Counted from the first letter of the stretch, positions 19,088 through 27,161 are shown. The stretch is DNA of 64,000 nt from Neobacillus drentensis (GCF_021560175.1 NZ_CP091110.1:191001-255000); one strand, 5' to 3'. Notes: a model not told the origin generated them from the sequence alone. Program-made: numbers and translations.

Positions 19088-21196
19088 TTACCTGCTCTCG
19101 CTTGGTTTTTTATCTTTTTCCAGTAATACAATTAAACCTGGCAGTAAGATCCCTCTAATGAAGAAGGTATCAAGTAGGATTCCGACAGCAACAATGAAAC
19201 CGAACACAAATAATAATTGAATCGGCTGGGTCATCAAGACGGCAAAAGTGGCAGCCAGGATGATCCCTGCGGATGAAATGACTCCGCCTGTGCTGGCAAC
19301 AGCAATTTCCACTGCGTCCTTTACGGTATGTTTCTTTTGTTCCTCTTGGAATCTTGAGATTAGCATAATATTATAGTCAATTCCGAGAGCTACCAGGAAA
19401 ACAAACGCATAAAGGGGAACGCGGTCACTGACAGTGCTGATATCAAAAAATAGACTGCTTAAAAACGTACCTAAACCTAGTGCTGCAAGGAAGGAAATTA
19501 AGATGGTCCCCATCATATAAATGGGCATCTTAAACGACTTGGTTAAGATAATTAACATGGCAAAAATTAAGATCGTCTCAAGCAGGACAATGACCAGTAC
19601 ATCGCGATTATTGGTCGCACGGTCATCCACTTTGGTAGCCGTTTCGCCTGCAAAATAAAGCTTTCCATCCAAACCACTGTTGTCGATTATTTTCCCGGAT
19701 TTATTAATGACTTTTTCCATCGCATCGATGGTCGAAGTGAAATATGGATTTCCCTTAAAGGTCATGCTGTAGTTAATCACCTGTTGGTTCTCTGTTATCC
19801 CATTTACGCGGACACTGCTAACATGCGGCTGATCCGAGAGAACCTTTTTTACTTTCTCTTGTTGTTCGACAGTGACCGGCTTTGGTGATTCCAAAATAAC
19901 GGTTGTTGGAGCCAGATCCCCTTTTTCAAACTTTTTCTCTAAAACCTCATAGCCTAATCGTGATGGCATATCTTTAGGGAAAGACTTCATGGTGTCAAAT
20001 TCATATTTAAGATTAAACATATTACTTGCAGCTAAGAGAAGCAATATACCGATCGCAGCAACGGATAGACCAGGTTTATTGGCAACAAAACGGCCTGCTT
20101 TGCTCCAAAGGGAATGGTGGTTGATTGCCGAATCCCCGACCTTTGGAACTTTAGGCCAGAAGGACTTCCTGCCAAAGAGGGTAAACAAGGCCGGAACAAG
20201 TGTAATCGAAGCCAGCATAATAATTAGCATTGTAGTGGCGAAAGTAGGAGCAAAATTATGATAGTCGCCGGACTTTGCAAAAAATAACACTAGCATGGCC
20301 GCGAGTACAGTTCCCCCTGAGAAGAATACAGGCGTACCCGTTTCCCTCATTGCTTCTTTCATGGCATCATATTTATTTTCATATGCTTTCAGCTCCTCAC
20401 GGAAACGTGAAAAAACAAACAGTGAATAGTCTATAACGGCCGCAAAGAGAAGGATCGACATTATCGATACAGTTTGGCTGGTCATCACGAGTCCTGCTTT
20501 TCCCATCAATCCGAGTGTTTGAGTCACAACCTCATAGACAAAGACTGCCGCAAGGAGTGGAATGAGTGCCAGTAATGGCGAGCGATAGATAATGATTAAT
20601 AATAGAAGGATTAAACCAACTGTAGAGAAAATAAGGACTAAATCAGCACGTGAGAAAAGGTCAAGTGTATCAGTTGCAATCCCTGCCGGTCCGGTCACAT
20701 ACAATTTTAATTTTGTTGTGTCGTTGGTAATCTTAGTAATTTCCTCAATTGACTTTTTCACTTCTTTTGTTTCTAAGGATGAATCAAATGTCAAAGGAAT
20801 GATGGCTGTCGTCTTGTCAGAAGAGAAGAAACCAGCTGCAGCCTGAGGAGGCAATGCTGATAAGGAGACTACTTGTTGTACTCCCTTGATTTTTTCATCT
20901 TTAACCTGGTCTAAAAGCTTCGTTAGATCACTAAGGTTGATCTCACCATTTTTCATTTGGAAGACTAATATGGCCGGAAGCCCATCATTATCTTTAAAAT
21001 ATTGGTCAACTTTCTTTTGGGCAATGACGGATTTTGCGTCATCCGGAAGCGAAGCAATATTGGAAACCTCATAATCTCTTACACTTGGAGCAAAGACAGC
21101 TAAAAGCATAGTGAGAATTAACCAGGCAGAAAGTGTAATCCACATTCCTTTTCTGGTTGTTACGCGGTCAGTAATCGCTTGGAGAAGATTTTTCAT
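19088..21196 (-). CDS. MMPL/RND-family membrane transporter (YdfJ-like)
   Basis: Predicted proton-driven exporter in the cell membrane, 702 aa. Layout is the MMPL duplication: one N-terminal TM helix, an extracellular loop (about 40-180), TM2-6 (about 180-370), a second loop (about 400-530) and TM8-12. The conserved TM4-type motif VIDYSLFVFSRFREE and its second-half counterpart GIDYNIMLISRFQEE are both present. The start has AAGGAG 7 nt upstream. It is directly downstream of a TetR gene, and the 118-nt gap holds three palindromic operators, so it is very likely the regulator's target. Substrate is unknown; lipids and drugs are the usual suspects for the family. Confidence 0.88.
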   Translation of the reverse strand: MKNLLQAITDRVTTRKGMWITLSAWLILTMLLAVFAPSVRDYEVSNIASLPDDAKSVIAQKKVDQYFKDNDGLPAILVFQMKNGEINLSDLTKLLDQVKDEKIKGVQQVVSLSALPPQAAAGFFSSDKTTAIIPLTFDSSLETKEVKKSIEEITKITNDTTKLKLYVTGPAGIATDTLDLFSRADLVLIFSTVGLILLLLIIIYRSPLLALIPLLAAVFVYEVVTQTLGLMGKAGLVMTSQTVSIMSILLFAAVIDYSLFVFSRFREELKAYENKYDAMKEAMRETGTPVFFSGGTVLAAMLVLFFAKSGDYHNFAPTFATTMLIIMLASITLVPALFTLFGRKSFWPKVPKVGDSAINHHSLWSKAGRFVANKPGLSVAAIGILLLLAASNMFNLKYEFDTMKSFPKDMPSRLGYEVLEKKFEKGDLAPTTVILESPKPVTVEQQEKVKKVLSDQPHVSSVRVNGITENQQVINYSMTFKGNPYFTSTIDAMEKVINKSGKIIDNSGLDGKLYFAGETATKVDDRATNNRDVLVIVLLETILIFAMLIILTKSFKMPIYMMGTILISFLAALGLGTFLSSLFFDISTVSDRVPLYAFVFLVALGIDYNIMLISRFQEEQKKHTVKDAVEIAVASTGGVISSAGIILAATFAVLMTQPIQLLFVFGFIVAVGILLDTFFIRGILLPGLIVLLEKDKKPSESR

Positions 21197-21224
21197 ACAT
21201 TTACTCCTTTTCTTTTGATTAGTT

Positions 21225-21313
21225 CCCCCAAAGTGACACCTGTGTCACTTTGGGGGAAGAAAGAATAAACACCTGTGTTACTTTAATTATCAGTTAAAGT
21301 GACACTAGTGTCA
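21225..21313. promoter_or_regulatory. Three evenly spaced palindromic operators before the MMPL gene
   Basis: Site 1: CCCCCAAAGTGACAC (21225-21239), CT, then its exact inverse (21242-21256). Site 2: AACAC-CT-GTGTT (21268-21279). Site 3: TGACAC-TA-GTGTCA (21300-21313). The dyad centres are 21240.5, 21273.5 and 21306.5, exactly 33 bp apart. All share a GACAC-NN-GTGTC-like core typical of a TetR-family dimer site. The adjacent TetR gene is the likely binder (inference). Confidence 0.8.
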
Positions 21314-21314
21314 A

Positions 21315-21890
21315 TTATTCATTTCTTAACATTCCATGACGAATCATTTCTTTAATTGAACTAATCCATATGGAATGAGGAATTCCAAAGTGATTGGGAA
21401 TCATAATCGTTTGAAAAATGAATCCAAGTATTAACGGATCGGGCAGTGTCTCTTTCAACTTTAATTCCTGCCTGCCAAGGGAGATGAAGCCTTGTAAATG
21501 TTGATACATATCTAAATGTTGTTTATCGAGCTTTTCGTGGTTTTCTTTGACCTTTTGGTTGCCGTTGATGGGTATGCGGCGTCCTAATTCAATCATATGC
21601 GGAATGGTCGAATTCTTGAAAATAAGATTTATTAAAAAGTCAAACTGTGCATCAAAACCATCTACGGATTCAATGTCCTTTAATTCCGCCAGAAAATGCT
21701 CCATTTCATAAAGCATATAATCTGTGATGAGTTCTTCTTTATTATCGTAATACTTGTAAATGGCTCCTCGGGAGATTTCCAGCTGATCAGCTAAAAGACT
21801 AAATGAAAATCCTTCATAGCCATGTGCTAAAAGCATTTGTTTGGTAACTAGAAATAAATTATCTGTTGAAAATTTGCGCTCACGTGCCAT
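21315..21890 (-). CDS. TetR-family repressor, probable regulator of the MMPL gene
   Basis: 191 aa. The N-terminal HTH (about 10-50) reads FSLLADQLEISRGAIYKYYDNKEELITDY, the classic TetR recognition helix pattern. The C-terminal helical ligand domain is not assignable to a specific ligand. It is transcribed with the MMPL gene on the minus strand; the 118-nt gap between them contains three operator-like palindromes, the last 1 bp from its stop codon. The start is ATG after GGGGTGAG. Its own upstream region contains an unusual array of 39-bp palindromic repeats, which might be its operator or that of another regulator. Confidence 0.88.
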   Translation of the reverse strand: MARERKFSTDNLFLVTKQMLLAHGYEGFSFSLLADQLEISRGAIYKYYDNKEELITDYMLYEMEHFLAELKDIESVDGFDAQFDFLINLIFKNSTIPHMIELGRRIPINGNQKVKENHEKLDKQHLDMYQHLQGFISLGRQELKLKETLPDPLILGFIFQTIMIPNHFGIPHSIWISSIKEMIRHGMLRNE

Positions 21891-22000
21891 GTTCTCACCC
21901 CAATCATATTATAGACGATTGAGAGAGCAATGAAAATTCTCTCTAGTGATAGACTTGTGAACATTCATTATAAAACAGCTTAGCCACAATATCATTTCCT

Positions 22001-22290
22001 TTGAGTTGGTGAAACTAATTAAACGTTTGATTAACTTTTTGAGGTGGTGAAAACTAATTAAACGTTTGATTAACTTTTTGAGGTGGTGAAAACTAATTAA
22101 ACGTTTGATTAACTTTTTGAGGTGGTGAAAACTAATTAAACGTTTGATTGATTTTTTGAGGTGGTAAAAACTAATTAAACGTTTGATTAGACGAAAATCT
22201 GCCTACAGGGAAGGGATTTAGGAGAACTATTCAAACGTTTAGTTAAATAATAACAGTATAGAAAAACTAAACGAACGTTTAATTAAATTT
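22001..22290. repeat. 39-bp tandem palindromic repeat array with AAACGTTT cores
   Basis: Five units with exactly 39-bp period (CG centres at 22024, 22063, 22102, 22141, 22180). Each contains the 18-bp near-palindrome TAATTAAACGTTTGATTA (8 of 9 pairs), joined by CTTTTTGAGGTGGTGAAAA. Two diverged copies follow (centres 22236 and 22276). It lies between the tetR start and the end of the TudS-like gene, with no gene inside. It looks like an array of protein-binding sites rather than coding repeats. Confidence 0.85.
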
Positions 22291-22333
22291 TTAAATGAAG
22301 TTGAAAACCGGAAAATACCGCTAGAGTAAAAGA

Positions 22334-22362
22334 AAAGCCGGCCTCCACTATGAGGCTGGCCT
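22334..22362 (-). terminator. Terminator after the TudS-like gene
   Basis: GCCGGCCTC/GAGGCTGGC stem with 6-nt loop; TTTTCTTTT follows on the minus strand. Confidence 0.75.
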
Positions 22363-22365
22363 GTT

Positions 22366-22833
22366 TTACTTTTGAATATAATGCTCCTCACTCTTAAATT
22401 CCGGCTCACTTGTGTTCGGTAAATACCAGAGTGTTTTTAAGGTAATGCCATTTTCAGTAAATATCGCTCTCAGTTCTTCCATAAAAATTCCTTTTATCGG
22501 GTCACAAGAGGGGCTGCTTTGTATTCCTAGTAAGCCCATAATCTCGTAACCGTTATTAACATAATCTTGTGCCTGATGAAGGATAGAGAGTAAGATTTCT
22601 CTGCAATGTTTCCTGTATTCCGGGGTATTGTATTCTTCATAGGTCATTGATGGCCGGTCTAAACCAAGGAAGGTAAATTCCGGACAGGGAAGCTGAAGAA
22701 ATCCGTATCCTTGTTTTAGGGCCCACTCTACTGCTGAAAGGACGGCGCCTTCTGCCCGGGCTTCACCTTCAATAACCGTATTTTGGTTTAAAATGCAATG
22801 AGAGACGATTAAAATCTTTTTGCTACGCTGCAT
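22366..22833 (-). CDS. TudS-related putative desulfidase (CD3072-like)
   Basis: 155-aa cytoplasmic protein resembling the DUF523/TudS group, where three cysteines hold a [4Fe-4S] cluster that removes sulfur from thio-substrates such as 2-thiouracil. Matching cysteines are visible: Cys13 in VSHCILN, Cys50 in LPCPEF and Cys110 in SPSCD. Its stop is followed by a terminator. Its start overlaps the end of the upstream ECF S-component gene by 11 nt, with GGGG 7 nt before ATG, so the two are translationally coupled. The pairing suggests that the transporter's ligand is the enzyme's substrate. Function is by family resemblance only. Confidence 0.75.
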   Translation of the reverse strand: MQRSKKILIVSHCILNQNTVIEGEARAEGAVLSAVEWALKQGYGFLQLPCPEFTFLGLDRPSMTYEEYNTPEYRKHCREILLSILHQAQDYVNNGYEIMGLLGIQSSPSCDPIKGIFMEELRAIFTENGITLKTLWYLPNTSEPEFKSEEHYIQK

Positions 22834-23398
22834 TACTTTTCCCCTTATTGATGATTTTTGAGAAATTTGGCAGACGAGAAATCATAAACGCAACCAGCAG
22901 GCAGGTAATAATTTTATCCACAAAGTTCCCAGTAATCCTTGAAATAAACGTCGAGGCAAACACGCTTTCTCCAGCAGAACGCAGCCATAAGACGACTAGG
23001 TCCATACCGCTTCCATTTAATCCTCCATAGACCGCAACGGCAATTGGCGTTCCGATGAGCGGAGCAATAATGGATAATACAATTCCGGTGAGTAAGGCAA
23101 TGTACCATTTTCTAAAATCAAATCTTTTCGCCATGTATCCAGCAACCAATGCAATGGCCACATTGACAAGTCCAAAGAAGATCGCAGATGGCTCGGTTGT
23201 CACGCCAAGAACCATATTAGTTAAAGCGCCGGCCAATGCTCCCCACCATGGACCGAACAACACGGCAATAAGGACGGTCCCTATGGTATCGAGGAACAAT
23301 AGTGGTATTTTCAGCGTAGAGACGACAGTGCCTAAGATAACGTTCAGTGCAATGGCCAATGCTGAGTAAGTTAAGATTAGTGTCTTGCTAGTTTTCAT
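22823..23398 (-). CDS. ECF-transporter S component (CD3073-like)
   Basis: 191-aa membrane protein with about six hydrophobic segments (TM1 LTYSALAIALNVILG, then FLDTIGTVLIAVLFGPWWGALAGALTNMVLG). The long glycine/alanine-rich second segment is typical of ECF S components, the substrate-binding subunits that share a common energising module. No EcfA or EcfT genes are in this window, so it must dock on a module encoded elsewhere (group II type). It overlaps the desulfidase-like gene and lies 17 nt downstream of a LysR gene, so all three probably form one transcript. Substrate is unknown; a sulfur-containing small molecule is the natural guess from context. Confidence 0.75.
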   Translation of the reverse strand: MKTSKTLILTYSALAIALNVILGTVVSTLKIPLLFLDTIGTVLIAVLFGPWWGALAGALTNMVLGVTTEPSAIFFGLVNVAIALVAGYMAKRFDFRKWYIALLTGIVLSIIAPLIGTPIAVAVYGGLNGSGMDLVVLWLRSAGESVFASTFISRITGNFVDKIITCLLVAFMISRLPNFSKIINKGKSNAA

Positions 23399-23415
23399 TC
23401 TGTACTCCTCCTTGT

Positions 23416-24297
23416 TTAGGATCCTATTAGTTCGGAAAATTCTTTGATAATCGGACGATCTTTCGCATCACTAAGAGTGGTAAAATAAAAATTTCGTTGG
23501 AAAGGTTCAAATTTTTCAATTATTTGTATCCGCTTTGCTTTGGCAGCTGGGAGGGCTGCTAGTTTTGAAACAAAACTAATCCCAAGTCCTGCTTCTACCG
23601 CAGCTATGACGGCTTCAGTACTTCCGATGGGTACAACAGACTTTAAATCAGCAAGTGAATGGGAATGGATTGATAGGTAATCTTCCATAACCTTTCGGGT
23701 ACCGGAACCCTCCTCTCTAATCACAAAATCAAACTGTTTAATTTGTTCAAAGGTTGGCTCATTAGAAAGCCCCAATGGATGGTGATAGGGGGCAATTAAT
23801 ACTAAGGCATCAGAGGAAACCTGTTTATAGCTAAGTTCTTTCGATTCAGAAGGCAGTCCGGTAATGCTGACATCCACGAGCTGATTGTGAAGTTTGCTAA
23901 GAGTCTCTTTGGAATCGCTAATCTCAATGGTTACAGCAACGTTCGGATAGAGACTTCGGAATTTTTTAACCCAGCTTGGGACCAGGTAAGTACCAGGGAT
24001 GGTGCTGGCTCCGATGGTTAGGGTTCCTGTCAAGGTGTCTTCAAAGACACGGAGGTCATCTTCGAGCTTGCGCCAGCGCCGTACCATCTCTTTGGAGGCT
24101 TGGTAAACAATCATACCTGCTGCCGTCGGCTGAATAACCGAACTACCACGATCTAAGAGGTCCAGCCCCATTTCTTCTTCTAAACTCTTAATTTTTAAAC
24201 TAGTCGCAGGTTGAGAACTTTTAAGAGCGATGGCTGCTTCGGAAAAACTTTTCTTTTCAATAACTAAAATAAATGCTTTAAGTTTCGTTAAATTCAT
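23416..24297 (-). CDS. LysR-family transcriptional regulator
   Basis: 293 aa. The N-terminal winged HTH (about 1-60) has FSEAAIALKSSQPATSLKIKSLEEE, the LysR signature. A coiled linker leads to a two-lobed effector domain (about 90-290) beginning LTIGASTIPGTYLVP, the CysL/CysB-like pattern. ATG follows GGAGAATTT. It is the first gene of a probable lysR-ecfS-tudS-like operon rather than being divergent from its target, so autoregulation together with the transporter is likely. Effector unknown. The promoter region borders the 51-bp palindrome array. Confidence 0.85.
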   Translation of the reverse strand: MNLTKLKAFILVIEKKSFSEAAIALKSSQPATSLKIKSLEEEMGLDLLDRGSSVIQPTAAGMIVYQASKEMVRRWRKLEDDLRVFEDTLTGTLTIGASTIPGTYLVPSWVKKFRSLYPNVAVTIEISDSKETLSKLHNQLVDVSITGLPSESKELSYKQVSSDALVLIAPYHHPLGLSNEPTFEQIKQFDFVIREEGSGTRKVMEDYLSIHSHSLADLKSVVPIGSTEAVIAAVEAGLGISFVSKLAALPAAKAKRIQIIEKFEPFQRNFYFTTLSDAKDRPIIKEFSELIGS

Positions 24298-24430
24298 AAA
24301 TTCTCCATGGCGTATAAGATTTTTTAATACTTTGTATAAATTAATTTTAATGAGGATAATTGGATTTTATAACAGGAAAAATAAAAAATATTTGTCTATT
24401 TTGGGAATACTTAATTTAGGAGTAATGCTA

Positions 24431-25012
24431 AAGGACAAAATTACTGATTTGAGGAAAAAAGTGTCCAATAGCAGAGTTCTATTGGACAAAAAAGTTCCCC
24501 CGAATAAGAAACTGTCCAATAGAGCCATTCTAAAGGACAAAACTTCTGATTTGAGGAAAAAAGTGTCCAATAGCGGAGTCCTATTGGACAAAAAAGTTCC
24601 CACGATTAAGAAATTGTCCAATAGAGCGGTTCTAAAGGACAAAATTTCTAATTTGAGGAAAAAAGTGTCCAATAGCGGGGTCCTATTGGACAAAAAAGTT
24701 CCCCCGATTAAGAAATTGTCCAATAGAGCGGTTCTAAAGGAGAAAATTACTGATTTGAGAAAAAAACTGTCCAATAGCGGAGTCCTATTGGATAAAAAAG
24801 TTCCCCCGAATAAGAAACTGTCCAATAGAGCGGTTCTAAAGGACAAAATTTCTAATTTGAGGAAAAAAGTGTCCAATAGCGGACTCCTATTGGTCAAAAA
24901 AGTTCCCAGCATTAAGAAACTGTCCAATAGAACGCTTCTAAAGGACAAAATTTCTAATTTGAGAGAAAAAGTGTCCAATAGCGAAGGACCTATTAGACAA
25001 AATAAGAAGTAA
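24431..25012. repeat. 51-bp-phased palindrome array 1 (102-bp double units)
   Basis: Six copies at exactly 102-bp spacing (unit marks at 24461, 24563, 24665, 24767, 24869, 24971) without a single indel. Each 102-bp unit is two 51-bp halves. One half carries GTCCAATAG-N7-CTATTGGAC; the other carries TGTCCAATAG with a decayed right arm (TAAAGGACA). Spacers are A-rich on this strand. Because 102 is divisible by 3, long open frames run on both strands through the array (34-aa repeats), but they lack ribosome binding sites and I do not call them genes. A related array lies at 48119-48545. Confidence 0.9.
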
Positions 25013-25041
25013 TCCCAGCCAATCGATCAAACTAAAAAGTA

Positions 25042-25947
25042 TCACTCATAATAAACCCATCGTCGGTCTCCAATCAAATTAAAGTTCCTTTCAAGAATTC
25101 GATTTATTCTCCGCTTACACTCGACGACCTGGCACCATTCATGTACTGTACCAGTTGTGATTTTTCGGTCTGGAAAAAGAAGCCGTAACTCTGCCACATG
25201 CCGTAATACAGCTGATTCTACCTCCTCTACATGACCGCATTTCCCACAGACACAGTATTTGCCGCGTAGAAAAACCATAAAAGAATGGCAAACTTGACAA
25301 ACAATCCCCTTCTTTAATTGATCATAAGTATAAGCTGGCAAAATAGAATAGGGTGACTTAACAATATGGAGTGAGAGTAGTTGATCCGCAAGCCTTTCGT
25401 GCTTACTAGTTAATTTCGATGGGGTAGTGTTTATTTTATTTATATAGCGTTTAACTTGTGTTGGGAGAATAATTTGTTCATTCCGTGGGGCTTGATATAA
25501 GGAAAATTCAGGATTAATATGAACAACCCAAGGTTCAATTGGTATAGGAAATCCAAGATATTGGAGCAATTGGCGGAGGAGAGAAGAACAGCGGTCCAAT
25601 TGGAGTAGGGGGTCTTTCCGTTCTTTTTCATTTATAGAATAGAACTTCTTATTTTCATAGAAGTAGTCACCTTCAATGTTTTTCACTTCGTTCAGGTAAA
25701 TAAGCTGTTGCATGATGATCAATGAATCAATTTGGAATTTTGTATGGTTGATCTCAAATAGTAACCCATTTAAAATAAGACAATCGCATTCAAGTTTTTC
25801 CGTCATCGAATTGAAAATCACCTCACCCTCATACCCTCTTTTTAAGTTTTCAAAGTTTTGCTTGTCATCCTTGGTTAAATTCATCCGTGTATTTAAATAA
25901 TCAAGGATAAGTAAGTCAGTCGATTTAGTTAAAGCCTTCTTAATCAT
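25042..25947 (-). CDS. NERD-domain protein with C-terminal zinc ribbon
   Basis: About 301 aa. The central NERD (nuclease-related) domain, about 40-160, shows GYEGE, then FQIDSLIIMQQ and the LNEVKN core, matching the G-x-x-GE, D and E-x-K pattern of a restriction-endonuclease-like fold. A CxxC...CxC-GxCG zinc ribbon (VCQVC, CVCGKCG) lies near residue 235. No HRDC or helicase domain is fused. Role unknown; the family is thought to act on DNA. The start is uncertain: GTG 25962 or ATG 25947, in a GGAAGT-repeated leader; I use the ATG. It is a single gene flanked by the palindrome array. Confidence 0.75.
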   Translation of the reverse strand: MIKKALTKSTDLLILDYLNTRMNLTKDDKQNFENLKRGYEGEVIFNSMTEKLECDCLILNGLLFEINHTKFQIDSLIIMQQLIYLNEVKNIEGDYFYENKKFYSINEKERKDPLLQLDRCSSLLRQLLQYLGFPIPIEPWVVHINPEFSLYQAPRNEQIILPTQVKRYINKINTTPSKLTSKHERLADQLLSLHIVKSPYSILPAYTYDQLKKGIVCQVCHSFMVFLRGKYCVCGKCGHVEEVESAVLRHVAELRLLFPDRKITTGTVHEWCQVVECKRRINRILERNFNLIGDRRWVYYE

Positions 25948-26127
25948 CACTTCCACTTCCACTTCCTTTCTACTATCAAATCCATTCTACTAAAAAATCT
26001 CTCCTTGAGAAGTGAAAACTTTGAAAACACTTCCAAATATCTCTACCTATGTTTGAATGGAAGCAAAAGCTATGTTATAGTAAAATATGACCAGAGAACT
26101 AAATTAGTCAAATGGGAGGGTTGTAAA

Positions 26128-26700
26128 ATGGCTTCCGACAGAAGAACCATGATTGTAGAAGCGGCAACAAAGTCCTTTTCTTTATTCGGCTATAAGGCCA
26201 CCACCATGGACCAGGTAGCAAGGCTCGCTAATGTTGGAAAAGGAACCATTTATACCTTTTTTAAAAATAAAGAAGAACTATTTGAAGAAATCATATCTAA
26301 ATTAGTAAAAGAAATGATTGCCGAAGCAGAAGCCGTTATCGAGCCTGGATTACTATTTACGGAAAATGTTCACCGGGCTCTGACTCGATTACTAGCTTTT
26401 CGTTCGCAGCACCAGCTGATGATCAAGCTAGTCCAAGAGGAAAAAGAAATGGGTACATTAGCCGTATCTGATATGTTACGGCATGTTGAGGATGAAATCA
26501 TTGCTTATTTAAGAAAAAAGATTGAAATAGCGATTGAAAAAGGAGCTATCCCACCTGGAAATACAGAGGTTATTAGTTTCCTCCTGTTAAAAATGTACAT
26601 AGCCCTTGTTTCCGATTGGGAAAGAGATCATGAACCATTAAGTTCGGAGCAAATTGCCGAGCTCATGAAAATCTTCCTAGTGGGAGGACAACCAAAATAA
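26128..26700 (+). CDS. TetR/AcrR-family transcriptional regulator
   Basis: 190 aa from ATG 26128, which has GGGAGGG 8 nt upstream. The longer open frame starting at 26005 lacks a ribosome binding site. The HTH at about 20-50 reads MDQVARLANVGKGTIYTFFKNKEELFEEI. The C-terminal ligand domain resembles Bacillus YhgD-type regulators, but I cannot assign a ligand. There is no adjacent transporter or enzyme in the same direction, and a terminator follows at once, so its target lies elsewhere or it is autoregulated. The upstream 60 nt has a TATAGTAAAAT -10-like stretch. Confidence 0.85.
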   Translation: MASDRRTMIVEAATKSFSLFGYKATTMDQVARLANVGKGTIYTFFKNKEELFEEIISKLVKEMIAEAEAVIEPGLLFTENVHRALTRLLAFRSQHQLMIKLVQEEKEMGTLAVSDMLRHVEDEIIAYLRKKIEIAIEKGAIPPGNTEVISFLLLKMYIALVSDWERDHEPLSSEQIAELMKIFLVGGQPK

Positions 26701-26733
26701 AAAGACTTGTGATCACTCACAAGTCTTTTTTTC
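26701..26733 (+). terminator. Terminator after the TetR gene
   Basis: AAAGACTTGTGA/TCACAAGTCTTT with a 4-nt loop and T-run. It abuts the convergent gene ending at 26733. Confidence 0.9.
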
Positions 26734-27059
26734 TAGCTCCAGCGCCTCGAGGCCCTTAGGTCAAACCCGCTCTTTAGGGCGCTTTCGTTTCTTTTTGTGT
26801 AATCATAATAAAACTGCCCTGAGGACCGTGCCATCGATGTTTTTCCTTTATTTGAATGAGTGTATTCTTCCATTAAAGATAAAAAGGTTCCAAATAGAAA
26901 TAGGACGATAGAGGCGGCTGTTATGCCGATGCCAAGTCCAAGTATAAGATTGTAATCGCTTGCAAAAATTCCGAATAAAAGAAAGATGATTCCAATTCCC
27001 CCACCGTAGGCTGCTGCCATTTTAAAAGCCCGTAAATTCTTTACCTGTTTTTCATGCAT
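26733..27059 (-). CDS. Small two-TM membrane protein of unknown function
   Basis: 108 aa. Two hydrophobic segments: AAAYGGGIGIIFLLFGIFA and LGLGIGITAASIVLFLFG. The N-terminal and C-terminal parts are charged and cytosolic-looking. ATG 27059 has GGGGAG 8 nt upstream, better than GTG 27068. The last seven residues (RASRRWS) and the stop are encoded by a GC-rich interspersed repeat (CTAGCTCCAGCGCCT) that also occurs at 34671-34880. The original C-terminus may therefore have been replaced by repeat insertion. I do not recognise the family. Confidence 0.65.
   Translation of the reverse strand: MHEKQVKNLRAFKMAAAYGGGIGIIFLLFGIFASDYNLILGLGIGITAASIVLFLFGTFLSLMEEYTHSNKGKTSMARSSGQFYYDYTKRNESALKSGFDLRASRRWS
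26734..26785. repeat. Partial copy of the CTAGCTCCAGCGCC interspersed repeat
   Basis: CTAGCTCCAGCGCCTCGAGG begins at 26733; the same opening occurs at 34677 (one mismatch) and 34761. It is truncated after about 50 nt by the adjacent coding sequence. Confidence 0.7.
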
Positions 27060-27161
27060 CTCAACCACTCCCCTTTATACTGAATATTCTACCAATTGTC
27101 ACAGAATTGTCAAACTTTTTTTGAAATAATGTTAGAGCCATTGACAAATGGCTCCTTTAAA

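Noticed and set aside
24230..25012. 260-aa (plus) and 203-aa (minus) open frames made of 34-aa repeats
   Set aside because: Both strands are open only because the 102-bp unit is a multiple of three. There is no ribosome binding site, and the plus frame starts inside lysR. This is a DNA repeat, not a protein.
24431..25012. Possible CRISPR array
   Set aside because: Repeats are palindromes with repeated, not unique, spacers; the period is 51/102 bp and no cas genes are present.
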